DNA of 64,000 nt from Liolophura sinensis. Its lineage: Eukaryota; Mollusca; Polyplacophora; Chitonida; Chitonidae. The stretch is taken from NCBI RefSeq assembly GCF_032854445.1, contig NC_088303.1, forward strand, positions 23,383,501-23,447,500. The letters are read 5' to 3'. Positions within the stretch are counted from its first letter, which is position 1. The number at the start of each line of letters is the position of its first letter. The position numbers and the translations under genes are program-made. Below the pieces are notes generated by a model. It worked only from the letters and a program-made list of their open reading frames with translations. It was not told the DNA's origin and searched no databases. Below are positions 21,076 to 33,030 of the stretch, one piece after another.

Positions 21076-22860
21076 CTTCACCTTTAAACGTGACTCGGCG
21101 TTCTCTTACGTCTTTTATAACATTGGAAAGGGCAGTAACATGAAAAGTAACACACGAAAAGTAAGTGATTCGTTTATAAACACCTTTCTGTTACAGTTTA
21201 CCTTCATAAAAACTACATGAAGTGTATTTATTAATGTAAACATGTTGAATGTTGACAAATACTGGAAAGTTTCAGTTAACACAAAAAGTCCAGTAATCAA
21301 GGCGTTGTGTTATTAAATGCAAAAAGTCAACCAACATGTAAAAGTGTTTATTATACTAAACATGTGACATGTAAATATGTGACATTTACTGTGTAATCAT
21401 GTCACATGTCTACTATTATAAACACATCTCCCTGATCGCTAAACATAATATGTGGGAATAAACAGCAGGCCCCGTCTATAAATGATACACTTAATTTTAG
21501 AGTGTACCGTACACATATGCATCCCTGTTGGTTTTGCGCTCTTTCCACGATCACGTGCGGTCAGGACAGTGTGTGAAGCAATGATTTGCTTAACCTCCTG
21601 GAAAGTATACTTGATTTCTTTATGGAATTTACCTTTGGGCTGCGCTGCAGCTGGAAAGCTATACAATAGTGAAGGACTGTACACAGATTTCTTGAAGATT
21701 TCTACCCAGTTGATGAAAAACATCGACAACAACTTTGATTTATTTCTGTGAGCCTAAATAAATACGTTAATGTTCTTGCTGACAAAGATCCTAATAATAT
21801 ATTACTTATCTGCAAGAATTATTAGTACCAGGTTCTTGTTGAAGAGCTTAATATCACTACAACAACTGCAGAAACAACAACGTATTCTAGAACAACCATT
21901 ACTCTGGAGAAACTATTTATAAAGCATCAATTCTTTCTCAAACAGAGGAGTATATCCGTACCTTCCCGACACATCGATGTACCCCAACTTTACTGGATTC
22001 TAAAAATGCATTAATCTCCATACAAAGCTCTCTTTATTGCGGAATCGAGAAGCTGTACCACCAAACTTAACGTAATCTACTCTCTTAACGAAGATATTAC
22101 AAAAAGTACAGTCATCATGAAAAAAAGTACTGTTTTGCGATTGAAACAAATTCTGTCGTTAACAGTACACAGTACCGGGTGGTCAAGTCATAAGTGATTT
22201 ACATGACGACCAATGCATATGACCAATGCATATATATGTTGGCAAATTGCTATAACACAGAGCAGCACTGCATCCCCAAACTGTGTTCGCATGCTGACAG
22301 CATAGTATTATGTTGTTGTTGCGCCGCTTACATGCACCACATGCGTCACTTCTGTTTTAGGGTTAATTAATTCATCGCTTATATTAAGACTGATTTTAGT
22401 TGGCGCTCGTGTTATCTTTATGAAAAAGCATCTAGAAACAACTGAAATCCAGTCGCAATTCATCAGTCTTGTCCTTTAATATGGAAGCCGACAGAAAACC
22501 AAACAAAGCACAGGCAACACAGGCAACCAAACGTTTAAACCCATTTCTTCCGTCCTTTCTATACTAGCACTATACGCCATAAGAAAATAAACTGATGTGT
22601 TGGTTTACTCTTGTTAACTGTAATGGCATACATGTAGCCGTTTAGACATAACGTAACTTTTTAGACAATCATTTTATGTCTTTGCTAGTTCAAAGAACTC
22701 AAACTCTGTATAGTGTTCGTTTTGAATAGTTTGTGGTCAAGTATTTTCTGTCATTTATGTAGTCGATTATTTTTGTCGAGATTAATTGACCATGTAATAT
22801 TCAACAAATTACAAAAATTTTGGCGATATTGCAGATATATTGTAGCAAGACACCAAATCT
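21076..22860. other. AT-rich stretch with no gene recognised
   Basis: Contains the hairpin listed at 21344 and a dispersed repeat near 22015-22095 (CATACAAAGCTCTCTTTATT, AAGCTGTACCACCAAAC) that recurs near 43362-43440. Nothing else was recognised. Confidence 0.35.
21344..21425. repeat. 28-bp inverted repeat (hairpin)
   Basis: The left arm (21344-21371) ends AAACATGTGACATG and the right arm (21398-21425) starts CATGTCACATGT. The arms pair at 25 of 28 positions around a 26-bp loop that itself contains ATGTGACAT. Confidence 0.85.
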
Positions 22861-23566
22861 ATAGGTGTCAATAGTATATTGGGGTTCAAAACATGTACAA
22901 TTGTGGAGTAGGAGGGAGGAGGAATCCCCTGATATACTATACTATACTATACTATATTATTCTATTAGAGCGCGGACTGAACGACACATGGGCTGGTGGA
23001 TGGGTGAAACAGGTCGGCTTGTAGATTGTGAGGTGACTGTTCAACGAGGAAGATACGTGATAGAGGGCATTATTTGTAGTGAATGTTCTATGCACCATAC
23101 CGGCATAAAAATTTTTTACCAATATCTGCAAGCACCAATATTCCAACGGCTACCGACCTATACATGTAGGTTTCTTTGCCCGTTCGGCAAAATCATTAGC
23201 TCTTTATTCTTCACAAGGGATACACAAAGATGACGATAGAATGTTTATCACATCAAGGGAAAAGGAATCCGTTTAAGACAATGAACTCTCCGTACGAACA
23301 AAATGCCTTGGCAAATGAGTACAAAGAACCTGGTTGGGTGAGGCGGGGATCGGTCGAAGTGCAAGAAACAGCGCACCTCAAGCAGCAAAACTGAAGAGAG
23401 TTGTGACTGACAGCTGCTGACACTTCCATAAGGCCACTTCATTTCCCAGTTCTGTTTTACTCCTCTTTTCCGTGTTAGCGATGTATGCACGTTGGTCATA
23501 AAGTCGACATGGATAGCATTCTCCACTCACATTGAAATATCTTTGTTTGTATTAGACACTGCCTGA
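22861..23566. other. Stretch with a CTATA microsatellite only
   Basis: A run of ATACT/CTATA units at 22932-22962 explains part of the long plus-strand frame here. No protein family signature was seen in either strand. Confidence 0.4.
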
Positions 23567-23683
23567 CTGAGGTGTGTTTCCCCCTGGCACTGCCTGGTTT
23601 CCTCCCACCATAATGCTGACCGCCGTCGTTTCAGTGAAATATACTTGTGTACGGCGTAAAACACCAACAAGATAAATAAACAT
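23567..23683 (+). mobile_element. SINE family 1, 3' fragment
   Basis: GGTTTCCTCCCACCATAATG, CTGACCGCCGTCGTTTCAGT and ACGGCGTAAAACACCAACAA followed by GATAAATAAA. Confidence 0.8.
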
Positions 23684-23789
23684 ATTACACATACATGTAG
23701 CATGGCAAGTTAATTATACACGACCACATATATCCTTAAGCAGGATTCATGTATAATTTGGCTACAATTGCGACATGTCTCTTAGTAGC

Positions 23790-24880
23790 TTATCTTCATA
23801 ATTATCGATTCTAATGCATAGTTCTACTTAATTAATAGAGCTTGGCCTATATCTTTATTCATACAAAAGTATGTTTTCAAATAAAAGGAAACGGACTACT
23901 ATAATTCAAACTCTTTCTCAAAGTGGTACCTGTCCTCCACAGTGACTTTGTTAGCGCACACATTTCGGCAGAAATACGAATTTTAAACTTTCGCAGAGCG
24001 CAGAAATACATACATGAAAGTTTCAGTAAAAATATTTTTCTGTTTTTCGTCGATCTTCATACAATAAATTAAAAAGACAACACCTCGTTTGAACAAAAAT
24101 AAAATGGCGTTTTTGATCGAAAGAGTATTTTTGTAGGGTTATTACTATTATATTACTGTTGATCTCCCATGTCTTAAAACATAACTTTTGCACAAGACTT
24201 TTAAGGAGGCAAAAAAGGCTCGTTAAAAAAATAAAGCTCACCTTAATATTCAACACTCCGCTTCTTTGGCGTCCAGATAGAGTAATAGTGAAATATCAGG
24301 ACAGAGTCCGTTAGGCAGAGTGGGTCCAAACAGAAAGTAATGAAACTACAGAATTCCACGAAACCTCTATTTCGTGTTAAAGGAAAACCCTACATCAACG
24401 AATGGTCTATATGTCTTATAATATCAAATGTTTTAATATGTGTATATTTACCGTGGTGATTATTTAGTTTACCGTCAGGACTGTCTTTGAACTGTTAAAC
24501 TGCTGCCCCTCTTCATATTATTTTTATAGCTCTACCGATGTGGTATAATATGCATATAGATTTGCATATTATTAACATTGTTTATGGCTTAAATAAACAA
24601 ATACCATTTCATGAGACTACAAGCATGAAAATCCATTGCGGAAAAGATAGCACCAAGAGAGTGTGCGTGTATGATAAATAGGGAACCTGCTTCACCTGAA
24701 GAATCTGAGCCTGCGCAATTCGATCCTTATTTGGTAATGACCATTTGCGGCAAACTGGGGACGTATTTCAAAGTCGCTGTAAGCTTGTGTGATTAATGTA
24801 TTTTCCAATGTTCAATATGTTTCGGGTTGCCTTTTACGTGTATACTGTTGAGACGACTTACGATAGTCGTCTGTATGACA
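23790..24880 (+). repeat. Duplicated segment, copy 2 (with 12890-14100)
   Basis: It matches copy 1 in the same order and orientation, lacking the LINE-bearing 500 bp but with about 400 extra bp (24310-24730). That extra block recurs inverted near 29430-29770. Confidence 0.8.
24420..24780 (+). repeat. Inverted-duplicate block, copy 1
   Basis: TCAAATGTTTTAATATGTGT, GACTGTCTTTGAACTGTTAA, TACCGATGTGGTATAATAT, GAAAATCCATTGCGGAAAAG and ACCATTTGCGGCAAACTGG all recur in reverse complement at 29430-29770, with local indels. Confidence 0.85.
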
Positions 24881-24966
24881 CTTAGCCGACTAACAGACCT
24901 TACACGGCTGAAGAAATGTGTCAAACGGGCCCTTGCTCATCATCTATGTATGACTAACAAATTGTA

Positions 24967-25110
24967 ATTTATTTATTGATTTGATTGGTGTTTTACGTCG
25001 TACTCAAGAATATTTCACTTATTGGACGACGGTCAGCATCATGGTGGGAGGAAACCGGGGAGAGCCTGGGGGAAACCCCACGACCGTTCGCAGTTAGCCG
25101 ACAGACTTTC
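24967..25110 (-). mobile_element. SINE family 1, 3' part
   Basis: Reverse-oriented tail and core: GATTGGTGTTTTACGTCGTA, CTCAAGAATATTTCACTTA, GACGGTCAGCATCATGG, TGGGAGGAAACCGGG, then CCCACGACCGTTCGCAG. Confidence 0.85.
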
Positions 25111-25123
25111 CCAGGTACAACAA

Positions 25124-25152
25124 ATTGTTAAGTACGACGTTAATCCGTAAAG
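25124..25152 (+). mobile_element. SINE family 2, tail scrap
   Basis: AAATTGTTAAGTACGACGTT followed by AATCCG, fused directly to the end of the family 1 fragment. Confidence 0.65.
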
Positions 25153-26339
25153 GAATGCAGTACAATTAATTACAGGGGGATTAAATAGTAGGCATACCTA
25201 GTGTATGGTCAATCCTATTAGGTCTAACCGGCATCACTGGACGGGGATAATTATCTGCCTTGAGAACACCTTACACAATTCAGCCGGTGTAAACATCTCA
25301 TGGCTGTTGTGTGAGTGTTTCTGATTTCTCTATATCTGAACTGAGCAAACATCTACTCGTACGCAGAAGAAATAAAACAGGAAAAGACCCGTGTCGCTGT
25401 GTCCATGGTTAAGCAGGAGTAGTACATTGGCCTACAAATCAATAACAAGGTTGTAGAGCGATGCGCTTGTCCGCTTCGTATGAACTTATTAATAAATGAA
25501 AACCACTTGTACAATAATGTTTCACGGCTGAAATGTGTCTATAAATAACTCAAAAGGTTAGCTGAATAGAGCCATCCGCAATGTTTACTGTTGGTATTCG
25601 ATATTTTTGCCTCGGTAATCTCTTTTTCAGTATTGCATCGTAAATAAACTATAACTTTTACTCCTTATTACGAAACAGACAGTGAAAACTGTTTTTCACG
25701 TGGCGGTCGAAGAAACACACTCGGACACTAAATTAACTGTTCTGTCCAACACACGTAAGACAAATGGGTCAAAATTTCAACTTCCATTACCAAAAACTAG
25801 ACACTGTGACAAAAATGTTGACTTTAGTCAGGAAGGTATTTGTAGGAATCTGCTCCTGTTGATTCTCCATCCTGGTAAGCAGCTGACAAGTCGATATATG
25901 CCTGTTGTCGTCGTTAGGTGCTTGTGACGGCCTACACAAAGAGAACGAGTAGAGGACTTTAACGCATGAAATGTCAAGGTTTATGGAAAAGTACACTTCG
26001 AATATTTAAATTAAAACACTCCCATTGGACAAAAGTTTGCATGTCCTGTTGATTTTACATCAGAATCGCCCGTTTTCTTGAGTATTCCGAAGTGTGTAGC
26101 AATTAAACTTGGTGGTTCTGGAAGGGGTTTTCTGAAATATGACATTTCGCTGCAAAAATCAAAGCTTTATTCCTTAATTATTAATTTCATTACCAGTTTT
26201 AAACACCATTTGTTGTTTTTCCTTCCACCCATGATTTCAGGAACTTTATTGAAATTACTTCGCCTTTCCATTTTCTCCACAGCAGGACCCTCTAACATGT
26301 CATTTGAGGGAAACAAAACGTTCAAATACGGAAAGTTAC
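25153..26339. other. Stretch with no gene recognised
   Basis: Frames at 25682-25927 and 26078-26386 have no family signature, signal peptide or splice pattern that I can support. Confidence 0.4.
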
Positions 26340-26487
26340 TTCTGACTGGTCATGATCAGTCAGAAGACCGAAGGCCCGAGGACTAACATGATGGTCGAGG
26401 ACTGACATGGTGGTCGAGGCTGATATGTTGGTCGAAAACTGACATGATGGTCGAGGGCTGATATGGTGGTCGAGAACTGACATGGTT
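26340..26487. repeat. Short tandem array, about 19-bp unit
   Basis: Variants of GATGGTCGAGGACTGACATG alternate with a ...GGCTGATATG form for about six units. Confidence 0.8.
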
Positions 26488-26715
26488 ATTGGTATGAAAA
26501 TTACCATTTTACAACATATAAGTCACGTTTGTCTTAATGACTGTGGTGCTTTTACAGGACTACATATCTTGCTGTTATTGTTGTAATAGCCAGGTATTTA
26601 TAATCTGCTCGCTGAACTTTAATACACTATTATGTTTTTGAAGTGATGACAAAAATAGATAATGTTAATGCAACCCTATGCTGTGTATAGCACCGGTACT
26701 CCATTGTTATTTTTC

Positions 26716-26880
26716 TATTTTTTTTGATTGGAGTTTTACGCCGTACTCAAGAATATTTCTCTTAGCAGAACCAGGCGGAAACCCACGACCATCCGCCGGT
26801 AGCTGGCAGACCTTCCCACGTACGGCCGCAGAGGAAGCCAGCATGAGCGGGACTTGAACTCACAGCGATCGCATTGATAC
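26716..26880 (-). mobile_element. SINE family 1, copy with core deletion
   Basis: GATTGGAGTTTTACGCCGTA, CTCAAGAATATTTCTCTTA, then CGGAAACCCACGACCATCCG, GACCTTCCCACGTACGG, GGAAGCCAGCATGAGCGG and ACTTGAACTCACAGCGA. The core between the tail and GGAAACC is missing. Confidence 0.85.
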
Positions 26881-27009
26881 GATACTCCACAGTACAAACA
26901 AAAGTATTCTGTTGCAATAACAAAGTCCACAATGTGTAGCATTACGGATATATAACATAATTATTCTATTCCGCGAACACTCAGAACACAAGTTTACAGA
27001 ATAGCTTCC

Positions 27010-27112
27010 CGTGAGTTATTCCCGGTTCCCGTCCACCATAAAGCTGGCCGCCGTCGTATAAATCAAGTATGTCTTAAGTACACCAATCAAAAAAATAAAT
27101 AAATAAATAAAA
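27010..27112 (+). mobile_element. SINE family 1, 3' fragment
   Basis: CGTCCACCATAAAGCTGGCC, GCCGTCGTATAAATCAAGTA and CACCAATCAAAAAAATAAAT with an AAAT-repeat end. Confidence 0.8.
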
Positions 27113-27676
27113 CACTATTTCTCGAAAGTTATCACATTATCGTTTGAATGACACAACAACCTCAGTGAGAAATAAGTGACATTATCGGTAAAAACTTACT
27201 ACATAATCGGTAAAACCTTACTATTTTATGTGCTTTCTACATTATCTGTAAAAAAGATAAAATTCTCTGTAAGAAAAAGTTAAAAAATTGTCGTGCATTG
27301 ATCCATGAAATTAACTGCTTTTGGAAGATGTATCCATGATAGGTAAAGTCTCCAAAAAAAACCCTTTCTAATACAAGGCGAGGTAACGAGTTCGATACCG
27401 CGCTGCCTCGCGTCGCTACTTCGCTACCCTGACCTTTGCACACACTCTGTGTGCAAGTTTCGTTTTTGAAACACCTGGTCGGATGTGATGCCGGTTGAAA
27501 TCAACATTGTCTAATTGCTTATTACATCTATAGTTCCAGCTTGGTCAGTACTTCTGTTTAGCTCAAATATGAAGGAAAGCTATGGGATTTTGGTTGCAAA
27601 AGGGTGCTGGGGTTAATTTATTAATATTAATTACGCCGTGAGGTTCCACAAACCGCGGTAGTAGTGATAGTGGTAT
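27113..27676. other. Stretch with no gene recognised
   Basis: Short ATTATCGGTAAAA repeats occur at 27183-27250 (three to four copies). A GAGTTCGATACCGC box-B-like segment near 27389 lacks a partner box A. Confidence 0.4.
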
Positions 27677-29310
27677 AGTCACAATAGTTTACACCAGTTT
27701 ACACCAGTGTGACATCGTGAAAACATGGCGATGGGGAAGAATCACAACAGTTTACACCAGTGTGACATCGTGAAAACATGGCGATGGGGGAGAGTCACAA
27801 CAATTTACATCAGTCTGACATCGTGAAAACGTGGCGATGGGGCATAGTCACAACAGTATAAACCAGTGTGACATCTTGCAAACATGGCGATGAGGGAGAG
27901 TCACAACAGTTTACACCAGTGTGACATCATGACAACATGGCGATGGGAGATGGTGACAACAATTTACACCAGTGTGACATCGTGAAAACATGGCGATGGG
28001 GGAGACTCACAACAATTTACATCTGTGTGACATCGTGAAAACATGGCTATGGGGGAGACTCACAACAGTTTACACCAGTGTGACATCGTGAAAACATGGC
28101 GATGAGGGAGAGTCACAAGAATTTACACCAGTGTGACATCGTGAAAACATGGCGATATGGAAGAATCAGAACAATTTACATCTGTGTGACATCGTGAAAA
28201 CATGGCGATGGGGGAGAGTCACAAAAGTTTACACTAGTGTGACATCATGAAAACATGGCGATGGGAGATAGTCACAACAGTTTACACCAGTGTGACATCA
28301 TGAAAACATGGCCATGGGAGATAGTCACCACAATTTACATCTGTATGACATCGTGAAAACATGGCGATGAGGGAGAGTCACAACAATTTACACCAGTCTG
28401 ACATCGTGAAAACATGGCGATGAGGGAGAGTCACAACAGTTTACACTAGTGTGACATCATGAAAGCATGGCGATGGGGGATAGTGACGACAATTTACACC
28501 TGAGTGACATCGTGAAAATATGGCGATGGGGAAGAGTCACAACAGTCTACACCAGTGTGACATCGTGAAAACATGGCAATGGGGAATAGTCACAACAGTC
28601 TACACCAGTGTGACATCGTGAAAACATGGCGATGGGGAAGAGTCACAACAATTTACATCTGTGTGACATCTTGAAAACATGGCGATGGGGAAGAGTCACA
28701 ACAGTTTACACCAGTGTGACATCGTGAAAACATGGCGATAGGGCAGAGTCACAACAGTTTACACTAGTGTGACATCATGAAAACATGGCGATGGGAGATA
28801 GTCACAAGAATTTACACCAGTGTGACATCATGAAAACATGGCGATGAGGAATAGTCGCAACAATTTACACCTGTGTGACACCATATAGCATGGGCAAAAT
28901 AGTCTTAACATTGCAGGGGGGTAGTCTTAATAGTTTACACCTGTGTGTCACGATAAAAAATGGCAGGGGGATAGTCCTAACAGATTACGGCAGTGGACCA
29001 CGTTAAAACATGGCAAAGGACAGTCACAAAAGTTTACATCTCTGCGACACAGTAAAACATGACGATAGGATGATAGTCACAAGAGTTTACACCTATGTAA
29101 TACGGTTTAAGATAGCTGGGGGGGCAATCGTCACAGTTTACACCTGTGTGACATGGTAAAAAATTTTAGGGGAATAGTCTTCACAGTTTACACCCGTGTA
29201 TCACGGTAAAACATAACAAGGGGCACTCACAGCAGTTTACACCTATGTAACACCGTAAAACATGGAGATGGGAAAAGGGGTAGTCACAACAGCGTACACC
29301 TGCATACGAG
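27677..29310 (+). repeat. Minisatellite, about 53-bp unit, some 29 copies
   Basis: Units read TTTACACCAGTGTGACATCG, TGAAAACATGGCGATGGGG, GAGAGTCACAACAG. About 22 well-kept units run to 28880; the last 400 bp are a progressively diverged set. Every unit varies by a few substitutions, and no unique spacers are present. Confidence 0.9.
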
Positions 29311-29429
29311 AACTTTATAAAGTATATCAATCACACAACCTTACGTGATCACCCTCCTGGCTGAGCGAAGCAGGGGGAAAATACCCACTTCAACTTACAC
29401 CTAACGAGGCAACGTTCTTTGGGGTACGT

Positions 29430-29770
29430 CCCCAGTTTCCCGCTGATGGTCATTACAAAGGCAGGGTCTGAATTACTTCAGGCTCAACAGGTTCCGTATT
29501 TGTCATTTTGCTGCACGCACACTCTCTTAATGCTATCTTTTCCGCAATGGATTTTCATGCTTGCAGTCTCATGAAATGGTGTTTCATTTTTCATTTCAGT
29601 AAAAAAGAATGTTAAACCACCAAATCTATATGTATATTATACCACATCGGTAGAATTATAATAATAATAATATGAAGTGGAGCAACAGTTTAACAGTTCA
29701 AAGACAGTCCTGGCGGTAAATTAAATAATCATCTCGGTAAATATACACATATTAAAACATTTGACCACAG
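29430..29770 (-). repeat. Inverted-duplicate block, copy 2
   Basis: Reverse complement of the 24420-24780 block. Copy 2 has a TAATAATAA microsatellite and extra A-rich bases. It begins shortly after the 53-bp array ends. Confidence 0.85.
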
Positions 29771-30957
29771 GGAAACTATTGAATGCCTGTGCCATTTAGA
29801 TAGTGTTTATTCAGAAAGAAAAGGACGCGGGGATTGTGTTCGTTCACTTTTGCCTATCACTTTGTTATCGTACGCAAAAATTACATGTACACGTAAGTAG
29901 CCCAAGAAACGCCAACGAAATGAGTAACCAAAAACCTCGCCTTAGGCAGATTTGAAATCCCATTTGCATGCGATGTTTGGTTTGCACAGGTATCTTAGCG
30001 CCTGGATCGTATATGATGAACCGTACACTCGTAACGAACAGTTAGGATCACACTCTTGTGTTCACAAACCGAAAATGGTAGACGTACATCACTTGTTCTA
30101 TCGGCTCATGTCAAAATCTTGCCATATATGGAGAACAAAATGTTGGAAAAAGCGTTGAGCTATTGATCTAGTTTTGGGTATTGCCACGATACACCTGCAC
30201 AGTAACACAAGTTTGCCACGATGTTTGCACACAGAGGTCCGTATATTGTGAAAGAAACATGTCCTTTTAAGGACAACACGTGAATAAGATCCGTCTAACT
30301 ACGTATCGGGGGGTATTTGCACCCACATTTGCCTACCACACTCTCTCCTGATATATCGTTATTAGTCTATCTGGACGACACAGCAGCTGAGTTGAATATT
30401 AAGGTGAGCATTATTTTTAATGAGCCTTACTTGCCTCCTGCAAAGTCATATACAAAGGTTATGTTTCAGGACATGGCGTATCAACAAGCGTTCCTGTGCA
30501 GGAAACTAAGGGGACAGTCCACTGAAAATCCACCATCATCTTTAATTGTATTATATTCCTGCAGAAACAGGGGTTCTGCTGGTGGACTATGCATCCCTGA
30601 GGCTTGGTCCATGTGCATTATTCTAATGTTATTGTATATATTAAATGTGATGACAACTCTAAGCACCACACTAAATGTTGGAATACCTCTTTTTACCTAT
30701 GACTAAAAGAATACTGAAATAATGTTCCCTAAATTACTTCCTTTTGATCAACATCAGAAAAAAAGATGATGCGAGTTCCTAGATACCGTCAGTATGGACC
30801 ATAAAGCCTACCATAGTATCCAAATATTTCAATGCCTTTCAACACTCTTTAAACAATCTGAAAAGAAAAAAATGATAGTATTTTTGAGTTTTCAGTTGTC
30901 TGTATGATCAACCTTACTTCATATTTTAGCTTTCTTTTGCTTTGATTACATTGTTTA
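29771..30957. other. Stretch with no gene recognised
   Basis: The longest frame, 30317-30706, contains YLDD but lacks any flanking reverse-transcriptase motif. Nothing else was recognised. Confidence 0.4.
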
Positions 30958-31054
30958 TGGTGGATTTTTGTACTCAAGAATATTTCACTTATACGACGGC
31001 GGCCACAATTATGGTAGGAGGAAACCGGGGGAAACCCACGACCATCCGCAGGTT
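30958..31054 (-). mobile_element. SINE family 1, 3' fragment
   Basis: GTACTCAAGAATATTTCACT, ACGACGGCGGCCACAATTAT, GGAGGAAACCGGGGGAAACC and CACGACCATCCGCAGGT. Confidence 0.8.
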
Positions 31055-31079
31055 TATAAAATAAAAGCATTTATTTCTT

Positions 31080-31480
31080 TCAGTGTACTATTTGCGGGTT
31101 TTGGAAGAAATCCATTGGTTTTATAACTGCATAAGATTTAATAACTGCTATTTCTCCTAATGATGATAAATTTCTGATTTTCCTTCTTTGAGAGTCTTTC
31201 TTCAAGACTTCTTTTCTGGCAAGATTATATATTTTCCGTACATAATTAAATTCCACACTTGAAATAGGACCTGATATATGCGATAAGGCTAGGAAATGAC
31301 CCCTGAGATGTGCTAATTTCAAAATACCAGTAAAATTCTGTAAATTTCCCAAAGTATAAAACTTGGTAAAAAGCGTCCATAAAATTTACATGGCCATCAA
31401 AAAGATGGTTGCTTAATATATAACCCTGCAAAAGTACACTCTCAGTCAAAAACACCATTTTCTTCTGGCCGAAATTAGAC
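31080..31480 (-). pseudogene. LINE reverse transcriptase C-terminal relic
   Basis: Minus-strand frame with VEFNYVRKIYNLARKEV, SQRRKIRNLSSLGEIAVIKS and a terminal PMDFFQNPQ, the same region and family as the relic at 13450-13662. A second frame upstream (to 31480) may be the preceding RT thumb region but has no clear motif. Confidence 0.55.
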
Positions 31481-31681
31481 ACTGTGTTTTTAGTTTAAGT
31501 ATGAAGATCGAGGTTAACCAGAAAACGTATGTGCTTCTTTGATAAGTTCCGTTTTGGTCAATGTTTGATTTCATATGCAAAACAGAAACCATATTCCTTG
31601 TTCAGTTTTGTCATGTTTTTGCATGTTTACAATCTTTATTTCTGTCGAAGTCGGAATCAGAATCGATAATTGTGAAGGTAT

Positions 31682-31862
31682 TGTTAGGGTTTAATTATAA
31701 GAGAATGGACAAACTCAGCGATCTTAAACATGTACATAAACAATACATACATTTATTTACCCAGTGACGGTAAAACACTACAAAGTGAATGCCAAACTGT
31801 ATCAAAATCTAAACACCTGGCTAACTGACTCGAACAGTGTCCTAAATTCAGCTTCAATTCAA
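31682..31862 (-). repeat. LTR (3' end of the Gypsy element), alignable part
   Basis: Begins TGTTAGGGTTTAATTATAAG and shares ACAAACTCAGCGAT, AAACATGTACATAAACAAT, ACATTTATTTA and GAACACCTGGCT-like blocks with 34796-34974. Its inner border is not fixed and may extend to about 31970. Confidence 0.85.
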
Positions 31863-31974
31863 ATCCTGGTTCCAGTACAAGGATGCAGGGTGTACTCCAG
31901 TTGCTCTGACACGGTTCAATAAAGTCGTTTTCCTGTAAGTACTTGATTTACTGTTGAAATTACTTGCTTTTCAC

Positions 31975-32985
31975 GTTCTACAGCATTCTATGTCATTCAT
32001 AGACTTCTGAGACATTTTCAAGTTGTCTTGAGCTAAGTGACACACAGCAGCTAACTTAGTACGGACATTAGATACATATTTTAACAGACTCAAATTTTCC
32101 TCAGTATCTCACGAGAACTTCCCTCTAATTTATGTAATGGTCCATGGACTTTGTGACCAAACACTAATTCAGAGGGACTGAATCCTAAGGATTCTTGTAC
32201 TGATTCTCTAATGGCAAACAAAAGATATGGAACCCCTTCGTCCCAGTCTTTTTCAGTATCAAAGCAATATGTCCGAATCATATTTTTCAATGTCTGATGG
32301 AACCTCACCAATGCTCCTTGGGATTAGGGGTGATACGCTGAAGACTTAAATTAAGGTCCGACTGCACTGCTTTGATCAGGCCAAACAAAGTAGAGAAATT
32401 AACCAAGGCCTTTAATACAGCCTTAGTAGTATAATTTCGTAAAGGTGCAGCCTCAGGAAAAACGTTTATCAGAAAACATAATGTTTAGCATATACTGGTT
32501 TCCTGAATTAATCTTAGGCAGGGGACCAGCACAATCTAACATTACATGACTAAATGGCTGTTTAAATGCCGGTATAGGCTGTAATGGAGCTTTGAGATAT
32601 AAACTGATTGGGCTTGCCAACCAATTGACATGTATGATGAGATTTGCAATACTGTGATACATGTTTTCTCAAACCTGGAATGAAACCAAAAGAAATGATT
32701 CAGTATGTTATGGTAAGCCTTGTTATTACCCAAGTGACCAGCCATTGATGTTTCATGTGCTACACACAATATTTCATTACGATAAGGCTTAGGAATAACA
32801 ATCTTAACTGTCCAATCGTCATCTGAAGAAACATTCGGTGGTCTCCACTTTCTCATAAGAACGCCAGACTTAACATAATAACAAACAGGTTCTCGTGAAA
32901 TTTCAGTATCACGCACAGCCTTATCAAATAATGTTAAAATCTCCGAATTATTATGTTGTTCTGTAATAAGCTGAGATCTAGACAA
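31975..32985 (-). pseudogene. Gypsy integrase, broken
   Basis: The zinc-binding part (32985-32650) has AHETSMAGHLGNNKAYHNIL followed by NHFFW, with the later CxxC region degraded. The catalytic core starts with HVMLDCAGPLPKINSGNQYM (about 32560) and reaches FGLIKAVQSD (about 32370). The stretch between the second Asp and the Glu region is deleted. The Glu position in GALVRFHQTL is Val instead of Glu. The C-terminal part (32311-31975) includes KDWDEGVPYLLFAIRESVQE, SLGFSPSELVFGH and a KLAAVCHLAQDNLKMSQKSM helix. It cannot be active. Confidence 0.85.
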
Positions 32986-33030
32986 TGTCTGCTGGACCGT
33001 TCATATTCAATTGAATCAACAGTAATATCC

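Noticed and set aside
22865-23233. 122-codon plus-strand frame
   Set aside because: Partly a CTATA microsatellite, and no domain, splice or start support.
27677-29310. Regularly spaced repeats resembling a CRISPR array
   Set aside because: Units are contiguous and similar throughout with no unique spacers, no cas genes are present, and the DNA is animal. It is a minisatellite.
30317-30706. 129-codon frame containing YLDD as a reverse transcriptase
   Set aside because: None of the flanking RT blocks is present, and the rest of the frame matches no family I know.
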